A DNA stretch of 64,000 nucleotides, from assembly GCA_026874595.1 (NCBI GenBank), contig CM049320.1:36616214-36680213 (forward strand), in the 5' to 3' direction. The stretch comes from Sipunculus nudus (taxonomy: Eukaryota; Annelida; Sipuncula; Golfingiida; Sipunculidae). Below the pieces are notes generated by a model. It saw only the letters and a list, made by a program, of their open reading frames with translations. It searched no databases and was not told where the DNA came from. Shown one piece after another: positions 35,758 to 48,299 of this stretch (position 1 is the stretch's first letter; each line of letters starts with the position of its first letter). Position numbers and translations under genes: made by a program.

Positions 35758-36427
35758 AAACTGTTAAAATAAAAAATTATATTATTAAGTATTATTATTT
35801 ATGATTATTTATTTATTTTTTCCCGTAATAAATGTCAAACTATTACCAGACATTGATATATCTGTGTGAAAGTTACATCAATGCCTATTGCCCGGTCAGT
35901 GCCACGTTGAGGCAGTTGACAGAATGACCTTTTTTCTTTTTTTCTGATCTCTACCACTACAAGCTCTACTAAATGCAACTAATTACATAAAAAACGGAAA
36001 GGTCAAAATTCCCCTAAAATTTTATTTAAAAAAAAAATTGTTAACTATCTCTACCACTACGAGCTCTACTAAATGCAACTAACTACGTAACAAAGGAAAG
36101 GTCGAAATTCCCCTCGAAAATTTGTTTTTAACCAATTTATCAGTGTCTATAAATCGAAGAACCCCACCGATTTTATATATTCTTTTCCTTTTAAATTCAT
36201 CAGCTTAATTATTTTTTTTTATTTTTGGTAATATTTTTTTAAGAAACTGAAATTTCTAGAAACCCCCCCCCCCCCTATCTCGAAAGTGATATAAATTCAA
36301 CTCAGTAGTAAATTCTATACTACTGTATACAACTACTCTCTACCACTACTTAAGACAGGAAAACTCTTACTACTATAAAACCAAAGAAGCAAAAGCGTAG
36401 CCAAGCCAAATAAAAATTTATTATTCC

Positions 36428-37505
36428 TTATCCGAAGTCCGTCATGAGGGTTTCACCAAGACGGTTCATTTGCCTTTCTCTTTTTAACTGAAAAGTTGTT
36501 TCTAATGTCGGCAATTTATTTCGTTTTAGCGAGAGTCGATTTTTTTTGTTTTTGTTGGTGTTATCTTCGGGGATTACTTTACGAATTTCGCTTAGCGGGC
36601 GATTACATTCGTTGGAGGTCACACAATTTTCCTGGGTTATTTTATTTGTGGTCTGTTTTGGTGTGGAGGATGCACTCATTTCAAAAGATTGTGTATCGAT
36701 AATGCTTTCCGGCATCCCTACTGGACTACAATTAGGAGTTGGAAGCGAGGATGAACTGTCGTCTTTACTTTTTTCTTTACTGTTACTATTACTCTCGCCA
36801 AAATCAAGTCTAATTCTCCCTCGTTTCCGTTCTGAATTTTTCAAAATTGATTTCGGTGTATTTTAAATGTAACATTATTTAATGGTGTTTTGGCTGGGGT
36901 AGCTTGTGTCTTAATTTTATCAACAGTACCCTGTTTATATTTTTTTGTTTCGAAAAGGGAACCGGGTCATCTAGCTCTGGAGATTGCAGAGTTCTATCTC
37001 TAGGCGAGGTTATCATGGAAACATCGGTATCGGGAGCAGCTTCAAATTCGTACACGAACTCTGATTTTCCCGGCTGTTTTCTACCCGTTTTTCTGGCCAC
37101 CCTTTTCTTACTACGCCGACACATTAGTGCAACATTTAGTTTGCGTTTTTGATCGATTACATCCATACCTATAAATTTCCTGGCTGTAAGAATATGGTAG
37201 CAAATATTTGTTGCTGCGCACTGATATTTTTCTTTTAGGAACAGAGTTACGGCATATTTATTTTCATTGTTGCCCTCCACAATGAAAGTACCAAATTTCG
37301 CAACTAATTCTATTTTTCCGTTATTTATTATATCTTGTGCCCTTTCAATTTGTGTCAGATTCTTTCTAACGAAATCCAATTTTATGTTCTCCTCTTTTGT
37401 CTCCGCATCAGCATGCAACAAATCTGATTGAAGTGACGGGGGATCAGACATGCAAAATGCAACAATGCAAAATTGGAACATTTGGCAGAACGGTGGCAAT
37501 AGCAT
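36428..37505 (-). pseudogene. MULE transposase C-terminal fragment with SWIM-like finger
   Basis: Two minus-strand frames, 37505-36879 (208 codons) and 36844-36428 (138 codons), are separated by a stop and frame change around 36850-36880. The first holds GTFIVEGNNENKYAVTLFL and then EKYQCAATNICYHILTARKF. This has the shape of a SWIM zinc finger (CxCx(n)CxH), a module known from the C-terminal part of many MULE transposases. The first Cys position reads Tyr (TAT), one base from a Cys codon, so the metal site is probably broken. The second frame is Lys/Ser/Asn-rich, with a TPKSILKN-like start just before it and a low-complexity end. The N-terminal DNA-binding and DDE catalytic domains are absent. 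The gene sits within the inverted repeats, pointing toward the left end. Confidence 0.65.
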
Positions 37506-37607
37506 TGCCCTTCTTTAATATTATTAGATATATGTATTTATTTGTCTTCTATTAACTTTACTAAAATTGTGTGATATATTACGTAATGTACAGAGGGGTA
37601 ATGCCAA

Positions 37608-37743
37608 TTGAGAGAGAGAGAGAGAGAGTGAGAGGGAAGAAAGAAAGAGAGAGAGAGATAGAGAGGGAGAAAAAGAAAGGAGAATGGGTAATGTTATAGG
37701 AGATTTAGGGAAACATATTTAGACTGTATGTGTATGTGTGTGC

Positions 37744-37788
<45 letters not shown>

Positions 37789-37875
37789 AAGAGAGAAAGA
37801 GAATGAGAGATGGTAGGACATATAGGGAAGCGTGTTAAGATTGTGTGTTGGAGAGAGGGAGAGAGAGAGAGAGGT
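37608..37875. repeat. (GA)n microsatellite cluster inside the MULE
   Basis: Three GA blocks (37608-37680, 37744-37800, 37855-37873) with interruptions, including a short G run after the second. They lie where the 5' part of the transposase gene would be expected. From 37876 to 38670 nothing further is recognised. Confidence 0.9.
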
Positions 37876-38670
37876 TACACTATTTATATTACTACAGAAA
37901 GCAAGAAAGTGGAAATGCTCATATTTTCAAACTAAGGGGTTTCGTTAGTGGGCCGTACGATCAAAGGATAATAGGATTACAGTACTTCAAATAGCTACAA
38001 AGGATAAATTTCCCTGCCGAGGTCTATTGGTCATCATTGTCCGTACATAAACAATATTACTCCATAAATGAATTTGTTTGCCTTCAACGGTGCGCAACGG
38101 AAATTAATGAGTTTAATTAGTTTATTATTAAATAGTCAAATTGGCCATGTCTCTGGATAAGCCACACCGTTAATGAGGTTTGCCCGTAATAACTGTGTAC
38201 ACAGTACTACGCACCAGAACCTGCCTGAATGCCTAGGCGCGCCGGGAAGAGAATCCATTAACTTTGATGGGGGTATCCTCGCGCTGCCCTTTTTATATAA
38301 TTATGTTTTAAATCCGTTAAATTCTGGTCTTAGTGCCGAATAAATAAACCACAATTTTGACATAGTTTTTATATGTTTTATAATTTCGATATTTCAATAT
38401 TAAGTAAACCACATATTTGACATACTATTTTATATGTTCTATAATTTCGATATTTCTATATTTAATGCATACCCTTTATACCATTAAAAATTAAGGATAT
38501 ATTATCACATATTTATAATATAAAATTTATACTAAAAGAAAATATTCTGTATGATATGCAAGAAAATATAATTAGTTGTAAACATATTATAAACATTCTA
38601 GAGTTTTCAGAAATAGAAAATTGGTAAAGAGAATATATGATTAGTGTATTAAACAGTTTTTTAAACAATA

Positions 38671-39036
38671 TACGTATTTTAGTGACAGTTCCAATCAATT
38701 AGACTCGTAAACGGTATCACATATCAGAGCGGGGACATGTCTGTGGCAGCATCTGTTGTGGCGAGTGGGAATCAGTGGGAAGCACTCATTGGCGGATCTC
38801 CGGGCAAGATGGTGGTCTCCGGACGATCTCCGGGTCGTCTCCGGGTGAAGTTTCCGTGGATAACTGAATAAATACTGTGTGCACTTGAAAATTAAGTATC
38901 ATATTCGATGCGGATGTCATTTAGAAGTGTCAAGGGGAACGTTTAATACGAATTGCTGCCTTATTAATTAAGGTATCGCGATCTCCGGGTTTTATTTTGA
39001 TCTCCGGCCGGAGATCTCCGGGTTTTAGATACACCC
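38671..39036 (-). repeat. Right terminal inverted repeat of the MULE
   Basis: Reverse complement of 35215-35586 with scattered substitutions and a few short gaps. The terminal 27 bp are identical to the left end by eye. Confidence 0.9.
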
Positions 39037-39248
39037 TTCAATGACTGACAGCTACGCCATCTTGCGGCCCCTTTTATACTCCGGGTGGGTCTTAAAGCTC
39101 AAGGCAAAGGAAGGAATATGTGTATGCTAAACATTACTGGAGTCATTCAGGTATTAAGAATGCTCAATAATGACCTGGCACCAAGCAGAAAACTATCCTG
39201 ACTTCACCAAGAAGGAAAGATATACTATTTGCATTCTGAGGGTTACCA

Positions 39249-39781
39249 CACAAGTGCACCGCAAACGTGCATAATAAGCCTGTTGTTTGTCTTGTGACCT
39301 CTGACCTCTTTAAATATGCGTGAATTTTGCCAAGAATTTAATTCAGGTGAGAAACTATTGATTAATAGTTATAATGGGATTCATGAATATTCATCATACA
39401 TTTGGTAAATCATCACGGAGCCACCAACGTCTTATGACCTCTGACCTCATTTAATATGTCTGGATCTTGCCTCGAATCGAACTTAGGCGAGAAAATATAT
39501 AAGTTAACGTTTCTGTAAAGTTTAATTAAAAATCCATAATATTCCTAATTAGTTTTCGCGGCAATACCACAGTGTAGCCTCGTGACCTCTGAACACATTA
39601 AATATGCATTAATCTTGTCTGTAATCAAACTCGGGCGAGATAATCCATTGGTTAAAAGTTATGCTGAGTTTCGTAAAAATCCACCAAGTCCCTGATAAGT
39701 TGATGCGGCGACACTTAAAGTTAAAGGAGGAACGGACGGACCGAGGGTGTGCCATAATACGTCCCATCATAGACGGGAGTA
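39249..39781 (+). repeat. F3 dispersed repeat, continuous copy
   Basis: Head AAGTGCACCGCAAACGTGCA. Internal units carry TGACCTCTGACCTC (near 39297, 39437 and, diverged, 39590), about 140-150 bp apart. The tail runs through GGAACGGACGGACCG to ATCATAGACGGGAGTATAAA. It is uninterrupted, unlike the copy split at 12629/15427. Confidence 0.8.
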
Positions 39782-39861
39782 TAAAAAACGACCCTGAATA
39801 TTACTGCATGTATTCATTTATGCGTACATGTTAGTCAAAACAAGATATATCTGATAAAACT

Positions 39862-40192
39862 ATCGGCCAATGGCGCTCAGCTGAATTTGACATACAGGTG
39901 GACATTTATTAATCATTGATGTTATGATCTGGGTGCTTATAATCATATTTTTGGCCAGTAGCTCACAATAACATACTTTCAGGTTTCCGTGGAGATCTGC
40001 CCAAGGCTTCCCTGGATGTCACTTAAGAAGTTTCTAGGGCTATTGGATTCAATTTGTGCCCCGTCTGATTTATTGGATGCTCAAAATCATGTTTTCGGCC
40101 ATAGTGACCATGACCTGATTTCAGGTTTCCATTGAGATTTGCCCAAGACTTCCCTCGATGTTACGTTATAAGATTCAGGAGCTTACGGATAT

Positions 40193-40236
<44 letters not shown>

Positions 40237-40240
40237 TTAC
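39862..40240 (+). repeat. F1-like fragment followed by ACAT/AT microsatellite
   Basis: TATCGGCCAATGGCGCTCAG resembles an F1 head. Two short units with GGTTTCC and GAGATCTGCCCAAG (or GAGATTTGCCCAAG) follow. At 40187-40240 a (ACAT)n tract merges into (AT)n. From 40241 to 41280 I see AT-rich DNA only. Confidence 0.6.
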
Positions 40241-41280
40241 ATATAAAAGAAGTATAATAATGCACATTAATTTATTAACTGAAATAAAATGCTGTAAAAA
40301 ATTTTCCATTTTCAAATGACCATAAACTAAATCTGATAAGTATATATTTCATGTGTAATACATGAAAGTTGTGGCCTAAAACCATTTAATAAAGCAATTA
40401 GGAAAAAAATTAAGAGCCTAAAACTTATACGAAAGGATACATTTGACCAACAAAAATGTGTTAATGTTATTAATAATTCTGAAAACAGGTTAAACATTTC
40501 CGTATGCAATTCAAAACAGTTTAATCATGGCTTAAAGTAGCTCCTATCATTGTTAAAATATATCATTTATAAGACGGAACATATTACAATTTACAGTATA
40601 TACTTAAGTTATCATTTGCAGAACACTTGCATTAATTCTACACATAAATCATGTACACAGGATATTTAGTGACTATAAGTGTGTTAATGCCACCGTCAAA
40701 CTTTAAATGTACCAACTAGAACTTATCAGAATCTAATATTTTATCACATTCTTTTCAATTTAATTAAAAATGATAAATTTGCAATATATACAGCATGTGA
40801 TTGACTGACTGAAGATGCAGCAAGACCTGAATATTGATTTTATAATAAAGAAACAAATTTTAAAAATATCTTGAAAATATCAAGAGTACCAAAACATGAA
40901 ATTATAAGATCCATCTTATTTTTTTGTTGAACCTGTTAACTAAAAGGGTTGGGGTGGAGAGAGAGAATGAGTGAAAGAAAGAGAGGAAGAAAGAGACAGA
41001 GGAGATGGGGAGGGGATGGGAAGGATCTTACATCAGGCAGCCTAAACTATAGTCAGCTATCTGCCCAATTACCTTACATAAAAAGCCAAGCAGGGTGCAT
41101 AGCTACAACACCTGGAGAGTAACCTTGCCTGATGTAACAGTTATTTCTATGACATGGTCTTCTAAAACTTATATAGAAGCTGCATTCAGCTGCTTTTCCA
41201 TTTCAGATTATAAGAGCTAAACCCGTGTATATCCATCAAATAAAAACTAAATTAACAGTGTTTACAGGAAAAACAGTGCC

Positions 41281-41302
41281 CTGGCTAGAGGAGGAGGAGG
41301 AG

Positions 41303-41345
<43 letters not shown>

Positions 41346-41348
41346 TGC
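41281..41348. repeat. GAG/GA microsatellite ending in poly-G
   Basis: A (GAG)n then (GA)n tract followed by about ten G. The apparent Glu/Arg-rich frame here is a composition effect. A second poly-G run lies at ~41610-41626. The 41349-41960 stretch is otherwise unassigned. Confidence 0.9.
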
Positions 41349-41961
41349 GGTTTGGTATGTTCGCATCCAACAGTGCTTATAGGAAAAATGTTTATTCATT
41401 ATTATTATAGTTAATGATAAGCAGAGATGGACAGACAGAGCTGATCACTTTATGTCCCATTCTGCTGAGGCAAGAGTAAATGTTTCAATTACATCCTAAT
41501 TTCTTATTACACTATAACTTTTTTTCTCAATCGGTAAATCCTTATACAGTTGCTATATAGCTGAAGGGCTAGTCCACAGGTGCAAGGGCTTATTGGCAAC
41601 GGGTGGGGCGGGGGGGGGGGGGGGGTTAGACTGGCCCAGTCCATAAATGTGTGAGACTTAATTGTTGATTCTGACAGAGAAATCAAACGTTCTTTGACAG
41701 TCTTGTAACGTTAAGTGTCGGTACTGCCACCTTGTGCCACCTTCTATACATATTTAGCCGACCCGGAGCTACGTGTATCGGTGCATGGAATCACGTATTA
41801 TTTACGCACTTTAGTAGCAAACAGAAATACTAACGCCCTTGCAGGGCTAGTGGGCGGATTGATAAATTTTATACATTTGCAATATAACATAAATATCTGA
41901 AAATATAAGTTGACTCACAAGTCTAAAATGCATCACCATTCATCCCTAATTTTGTCAGAAA

Positions 41962-41995
41962 ACAACACGTTCTGATTATACGTATATTTTTTTAC

Positions 41996-42063
<68 letters not shown>

Positions 42064-42210
42064 ATTTGCAAAACAATAAAAATCTGAAAATATAACTTGA
42101 GTAGCTGATAAACCCGGTTACCGGTATTTTTATCGGGCTTGGGGGGGATATATTAAATGAGATGAGGAATTTTGGCTCAACACGTTCTGAATATACGTAT
42201 ATTTTTTTAC

Positions 42211-42274
<64 letters not shown>

Positions 42275-42391
42275 ATTTGCAAAACAATAAATATCTGAAA
42301 ATATAACTTGAGTAGCTGATAAACCCGGTTACCGGGATTTTTATCGGGCTTGGGGGGGATATATTAAATGAGAAGAGGAATTTTGGCTCAC
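41962..42391. repeat. Two tandem 215-bp units, each with (AC)n(AT)n
   Basis: The block beginning ACACGTTCTGA starts at 41965 and 42180 (offset 215). Each unit contains (AC)n, (AT)n, ATAAATTTGCAAAACAATAA and CCCGGTTACCGG. They are nearly identical outside the microsatellites. A poly-C run (42400-42417) follows. The Val-Cys and Ile-Tyr frames are microsatellite artefacts. Confidence 0.9.
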
Positions 42392-42635
42392 CGCGGACCC
42401 CCCCCCCCCCCCCCCCCAGCCCTTTCAGACGCCGCAACCTTTTAAAGAATTTCAGACCAATTTGTGCGACCTGGACCCCCTCCTCCCTTTACAAGACCTT
42501 GGGACCTTTTATAATACTCTTGTATTGAAACCGCTCCCCCAACCATTAACGTAATCATGAGTCACATGTTTTTCACATTTACTGACCATGCAAGCGGCCC
42601 AGTGACTGTGTCAAATGTCAGGCTAAACATAAATC

Positions 42636-42733
42636 GCACCTCCCATCCCAATTGAGACAAAACACAAACACATATGGTAAATGTAAGTGGTATATAATTT
42701 GCTGACAATCTATTTAATGCGCCGGAATTACAA
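42636..42733. repeat. ~98-bp dispersed repeat (pair with 46351-46448)
   Basis: GCACCTCCCATCCCAATTGA to TTTAATGCGCCGGAATTAC matches 46351-46448 closely by eye. The second copy forms the left edge of the 180-bp tandem array, so this one may be an array-less relic. The preceding 42550-42625 part resembles 51680-51750. Confidence 0.8.
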
Positions 42734-42781
42734 GTTCATTACAGCCTAATTCTGTTTCAAAATGGAGCGGCGCCATGCTAG

Positions 42782-45312
42782 ACAAGTGACCCGTAGGTCA
42801 TGACGCTCAGCCGACTGACATGTTGACAATATGTCCTTGCACAGGCAACCAATTAAGAAAATGTAGGTGGCATCATCATTCATGCATATTAGCTTAAGTT
42901 CATCAAGACACATAAGCACACCAAATTTGATGACAATCCAACCAGCCTTTCCTGAGGAATCTGGCAATTTGTGTGTATTTTGCATTATTTCTGGGGAGTT
43001 CAAACATACCCTAAAACTCTGAGAATATAGGTCACCGTGACCTAATTTCTGGTTTCTGGGATGAACTTTTGAGGAACTCTCAGGATATCAAGTAAGAAAA
43101 TTCTGGGTCAAATGGTTATAATTTGTTCCCTACTTTGGTATCGAATTTTCAATTATTCTGGGGGGGGGGGGGGGGCATATAAGCCACATAGCTCAGAGAA
43201 TACGGGTAACATAGACCTTATTTCACACTTCCAAGGAAACTTCTAGTGGACCTCCATGGGTTTTAGGTTAGAAGTTTCTAGATCCAATGGTTATGATTTG
43301 TGCCCTGCAACGATATCAAATTTTCAATTATGCAGAAGGGTGCATGGAAGCCCCATAGCTCAGAGAATATGGGTAACTGCAGAGATCTAATTTTAGGTTT
43401 CCAAGGATATTTTTCACGGACCTCCCTGGATGTCAAGTTAGAAGATTCAAGGACCAACGGTAACTTTAAAGGTCTCAAAAATAGAGAAAAAAATGTGTTA
43501 AAATTAAAAAAAAAATCCAGGTGGCGCCATCAGTCTGCAGGAACTGACGAAACACTCCTTGAACAATATGCATGCAAAGAATCATGGTGATCAATGCATT
43601 GATTGTTCAGATACTGGACCTTTTGTATCAAACTTTTAATTGTTCTAGGGGTTCTGAGCCCCATAGCACAGAGAATATGGGTAACAGAGACCTAATTTCA
43701 GGTGTATGAAGAGAACATTTGAGGAACCCTCAGGAGGTCAAGTTAGAAGATTGTAGGTCAAAAGATTATGATTTGTGCTTTGCTTTGGTATCAAATTTTC
43801 AATGAATCTGTCGGGTATTTATAAACCCCATATCTCAAAGAAAATGGGAAACAGAGACCTTTTTTTCAGGTTTTTAAGGAGATTTCTCATAGACCTCCCT
43901 GGATGTCAAGTTAGACGATTCCGGGTCCAGTGATTAAGATTTGTCCCCTCTTAATCGATGACTGAACCTGTAAAGGTCTCAAAAATAGAGAAAAATAATT
44001 GCTTAAAATTCTTAAAAAATACAGGTGGCGCGACCAGTCTGCAAGACCTGATGAAACACTCCATGATGAATATGCATACAAAGAATCATGGTGGTCAATG
44101 CATTAGTTGTTCAGATACTGGAGCTTTTGTATGAATTTTTTATTATTCGGGGGCAGGGTACTTGAGCCCCATATCTCGGAGAATATTGGTAACAAAGATC
44201 AAATTAAAGGTTTCTAGGGAAATTATTCATGGACCTCTCTGAATATCAAGTTAGAAGATTTCAGGTCTCAAAAATAGAAAAAAATGTGTTAAAATTAAAA
44301 AAAAAATCCAGGTGGCGTCATCAGTCTGCAGGAACTGATAAAACACTCCTTGATCAATATGCATGCAAAGAATCATGGTGATCAATGCATTAGTTGTTCA
44401 GATTCTGGGGTGTACTTCTGAGCCAAATAGCTCGGAGGATATGGATAACAGAGACCTAATTTCATGTTTTCATGGAGATTTTTACGGACCTCCAGGGATG
44501 TCAAGAATGAAGATTCTAGGTGAAGTCATTACGATTTGTGCCCTATTAACAGATGACAGCAACTTTTCAGGTCCCAAAAATAGAGAAAAAATTGTTAAAA
44601 ATTTAAAAAAATACAGGTGGCGCCACCAGTCAGCAAAAACTGATGAAACACTCCATGATCAATATCAATCTAAATAATCATAGGGATCAATGCATTAGTT
44701 GTTCAGATACTTGAACTTTTGTATCAAATTTTCCATTATTCTGGGGGGGGGGTACTTCGAAGCCCCATAGCTCAGAGGTTATGGGTAACAGAGAACTTAT
44801 CTCAGGTTTACAAGGAGAATTTTCATGGGCCTCCCTGCATGTCAATATAGAAGATCTTAGGTCCAGTCATTACGATTTGTGCCCTGTTAACAGATGACCG
44901 CATCTTTTAAGGTCTCAAAAACAGTGAAAAAATTCGTTAAAAATTGGACAAAATACAGGTGGGGCCACCAGTCTGCAGAAACTGATGAAACACTCCATGG
45001 TCAATATCCATGCAAAGAATTACGGGGATCAATGCATTAGTTGTTTAGATAATTAAGCTTTTGTACCAAATTTTCCATTATTCTGGGGGTTACTTCGGAG
45101 CCCCATAGCTCGACGAATATGGGTAAAGAGACCTAATTTCAGGTTTCCAAGGAGATCTTTCATGGACCTCTCGGGATGTCAAGAAGATTCTAGGTCCAGC
45201 GGTTACGATTTGTGCCTGGTTAACGGACGAACAGACGGACGGATGGACGGACGGACAACGGCCAAAAAGTGATTGCTAAAGCTCAGATTACCTACAGTCA
45301 GCTGAGCTAATA
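42782..45312 (+). repeat. F1 dispersed repeat, full 2.5-kb composite copy
   Basis: Head ACAAGTGACCCGTAGGTCAT at 42782, then several diverged monomers. Unit starts (CAGTCT or CAGTCA) lie at 43531, 44035, 44322, 44627 and 44969; the uneven 287-504 spacing shows internal deletions and possibly one missing boundary. The end is a GACGGACGGATGGACGGACG zone (~45235) and tail CAGTCAGCTGAGCTAA at ~45310. Poly-G tracts recur at the CATTATTCTGG position (43160-43175; ~44743). Confidence 0.85.
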
Positions 45313-46350
45313 AAACAATAAAACCATAGCAAAACAATGAGTCCATCTGACGAGTAGAACCGCCGCGAGGCATAAATGTGCCCATATCACATCTAACAGA
45401 AAAGTGTTCTTGACACGTGCATGAAACGAACGTGATGGGCGTGATGGTCCTTTTAAAAACGGTCCATTTTGTGCGTGAACAGCTCAGGCCTGCACGGGCG
45501 GACAAAGAATAAAACGCGCAGTCCAGTGTTTGTGTGATGGTAGCAATTAGACAAACACCGGCTTATTTTCACGTTAATGTATTTACTCCCTCATGATAAT
45601 CAGCGATGGTGTGTCAGGAACTCGGGCTTTCCTCGGTTGTTACCAAATGCGTGTGTTTGATTGGAACACCGAGGCAAAGTCCGGCTTTCTTTAACAAATA
45701 TGTCAAATCAACTGTTTCTGGACGCACATCGTGCCCGCCTGTTCCTGATGCTGCCGGAGTTCCTGTGGCCAAAGTAGACGAGCATCTGTGATGTAGGTTC
45801 CGATCTAAGGGTTCATGAGTGAATTTGCAAGATAAATACATGTACAATTTACAACGGCTCAAAACGTGAAAGTGTTAGACATCAGGCCTACTACCCGTCA
45901 GCTATCAGTATTTGGACTGGCCCATTAATAGGCCACCCCTATTGTAAAGTAGGCTGTCCTACAGCCGGGAATGTTCAGGCCTCACCACTCTTCTGCGTGC
46001 ACTTGAATTATGCAGACGTGGGCCAGGCCCACGTCTGGTCAGCACTAGGTTTAGTCATTTAGATGTGTTAAGGGGCTAAAGGATAATCGACATAAGGCGA
46101 AGTTCAGTAGCCTGCCGCGACCCTTATAGCTCCCTGTTTATCACCTGTCACTATCATATTGGCAGTATAATATAATATAAAGGACAGATATTTCGGCAAC
46201 TTGGTAATTTAAACCTAAAATTCTGTGTTGTTTTCTATTATCTGTGGGAAAAATCCTACAGAAGCATATATATTTGAGTACAAAAAATCAAGTCTTGCCC
46301 AATTATATATACACAAGTAGTGCAAAAAAAAACTAATATTAAATAAAATT
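45313..46350. other. Unassigned stretch, moderately GC-rich
   Basis: Less AT-rich than its surroundings from 45340 to 46140 and not covered by the named repeats. Short frames occur on both strands, but none has a domain or convincing splice borders. AGACGTGGGCCAGGCCCACG at ~46014 is part of a near-perfect inverted repeat. Confidence 0.45.
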
Positions 46351-47535
46351 GCACCTCTAATCCCAGTTGAGACAAAAACACAAACACATACGGCAAATGT
46401 AAGTGGTATATAATTTGGTGACAATCTATTTAATGCGCCAGAATTACTCGATCTGTAACGGGTCATTATCAAGCAAAATACCAAAAATCATGCAGTGTAT
46501 GCAGGCATTGTGAAAAAAAGTCCATACATTTGCATTTTCCATAAAAATTTCTGTCTTTCAAGAAATTTTCTATGCTTAGGAGCCGTAAAACAATCAAAAG
46601 TAGGTCAACCGGGACGAAATGCGAACTCAATCTGTAACTGTCATTATCTGCCCACACATAAAAAATCAGGGTGGGATCTGCAGGCAATGAGGAAAAAAGT
46701 CAGTACATATGCATTTGTTATGAAAAATTTCTATTTTTCATGAAAATTTTCATGTTCAGGAGCAGTCAAATGGTCAAAAGTAGGTCAACTGGGACAAAAC
46801 AAGAACTCGATCTGTAACTGGTCATTATCTGCCCACACACCAAAAACCAGGCCCGTATCTGCAGGCTCTGTGAAAAAAAGTCCATACATGTGCACTTTTT
46901 TTTTAAATTTTCTATGTTAGAGCACCGTCAAACGGTCAAAAGTAGGTCAACTGGGACAAAACGTGAACTCGATCTGTAACTGGTCATTATCTGCCCACAC
47001 ACCAAAAATCAGGCCAATATCTGCAGGTATTGCGAAGAAAAGTCTGTACAAGTGTATTTGTCATGAAAATTTATATTTTACATGAAATTTTCTATGTTCA
47101 TGAGCCGTAAAACAGTCAAAAGTGGGTCAACTGGGACGAAACGCGAACCCGATCTGTAACTGGTCAATATCTGCCCACACACCAAAAATCAGGCCAATAT
47201 CTGCAGGCATTGCGAAAAAAAAATCCGTACATGTGTATTTGTCATGAAATTTCATATTTTTCATGAATTTTTCTAAGTTTAGGAGGCGTAAAACGGTCAA
47301 AAGTAAGTCAACCGGGACGAAACGCGAACTCGATCTGTAACTGGTCCATATCTGCCCACACACCAAAAATCAGGCCAATATCTGCAAGGATTGCGAAAAA
47401 AGTCCGTACAACTGTTTGATTTCGGAATGACGGAATGACGGAAGGACGGAATGACGGAAGGTCGGAAGGACAGAAGGACGGACATGGGTAAAACTATATG
47501 CCCCGGCCACTTTGTGGCGGGGGCATAAAAATCAA
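46351..47535 (+). repeat. Tandem array, ~180-bp period, six units, hairpin end
   Basis: CTCGATCTGTAAC or a close variant starts at 46448, 46626, 46807, 46968, 47148 and 47329 (spacings 178, 181, 161, 180, 181). Each unit also has CACACACCAAAAATCAGGCC and AAACGGTCAAAAGTAGGTCA. The array ends in a (GGAATGACGGAAGGACG)-type run (47427-47485). A hairpin follows, with CCCCGGCCAC / TTT / GTGGCGGGG, then GCATAAAA at ~47528. A GACGG-type run followed by a hairpin is also the design of the F1 and F2 tails. Confidence 0.9.
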
Positions 47536-47848
47536 GGAAATCCATGCAAGAATTATTGAGAAACAGGTGCTTCTGTATGAAATTTTATTCAATACAAGCC
47601 AACTGTACTGCACTTTCATATATGATGATAATATTTATTAAGAAATATTTGACCCAATCCTTTGCAAGATTACATTAATATTCGTCCGACTGCCTTCACT
47701 TTAACAGTTCTTGAGATAATATGATCAAAAGGAATTTAAAGATGGTTGCCTGGTGGCCATTTTGGACTTCTGACAGGTCTGAAATTAGACAACAACCATT
47801 CTCTAAATTGGACCAAAAATTGAAGGAAAATTACTGAAACTGCACTGA
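47536..47848. repeat. Unassigned, with a GGTGGCCATTTTGGA-type fragment
   Basis: The part at 47735-47800 (TGCCTGGTGGCCATTTTGGA, TTCTGACAGGTCTGA) recurs in diverged form near 50865-50935 and 62640-62790, so a fourth dispersed family is present. The rest is unassigned. Confidence 0.5.
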
Positions 47849-48299
47849 ACAAGTGACCCATGGGTCATGACGCTCAGCTGACTGGGAAGAGATTCGCAAA
47901 AGGAAATTTTATCATCAGAATGGTAGTATATACCCATTCAACTGAAGCATCAAACAGATTAACCAACAGGCCAAGATTTAGTCTGTATTTATATATCTCA
48001 AAAATAGAGAAAAAATGTGTAAACTTTAAAAACCAGAATACGGGTAACTGACAAGTGACTACGTGTATCCGCCAAAATCAAAGTGGAACGGGTGAAGTGA
48101 GGCATGGATTGAGTGGCAAGGGAAAAATAGAGTGAGGTATGTTGCATATTAGCATGGATGTCTGCAGCCTAAATGTGTATGTAGGTTGTGCCACCTACCA
48201 CAAATCCAGAAAGCTGTCCAAGTTGTATGCATATGCAAAATTTTAGACAGAAATGTCAAACCACTACATGTATATGAGTGATTTTAGCCCACGGCAGAC

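Larger units (their letters stand above)
35215..39036 (-). mobile_element. Mutator-like (MULE) transposon, degraded, long TIRs, 9-bp TSD
   Basis: A 3,822-bp element with outer ends GGGTGTATCTAAAACCCGGA and its complement TCCGGGTTTTAGATACACCC. The inverted repeats run ~370 bp each (35215-35586 and 38671-39036). TTCAATGAC directly abuts both ends (35206-35214 and 39037-39045), a perfect 9-bp target duplication. Long inverted repeats with a 9-bp duplication are typical of Mutator-like elements, and the interior gene fragment with a SWIM-like finger (36428-37505) agrees. The rest of the interior is filled by a (TA)n block (35692-35752), GA microsatellites (37608-37870) and AT-rich DNA. The catalytic part of the transposase is not visible, so it cannot move on its own. 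Exact duplications suggest fairly recent insertion. Confidence 0.85.

Noticed and set aside
41933-42437. Minus-strand frames with Val-Cys and Ile-Tyr runs
   Set aside because: They are translations of (AC)n(AT)n microsatellites in the 215-bp tandem units.
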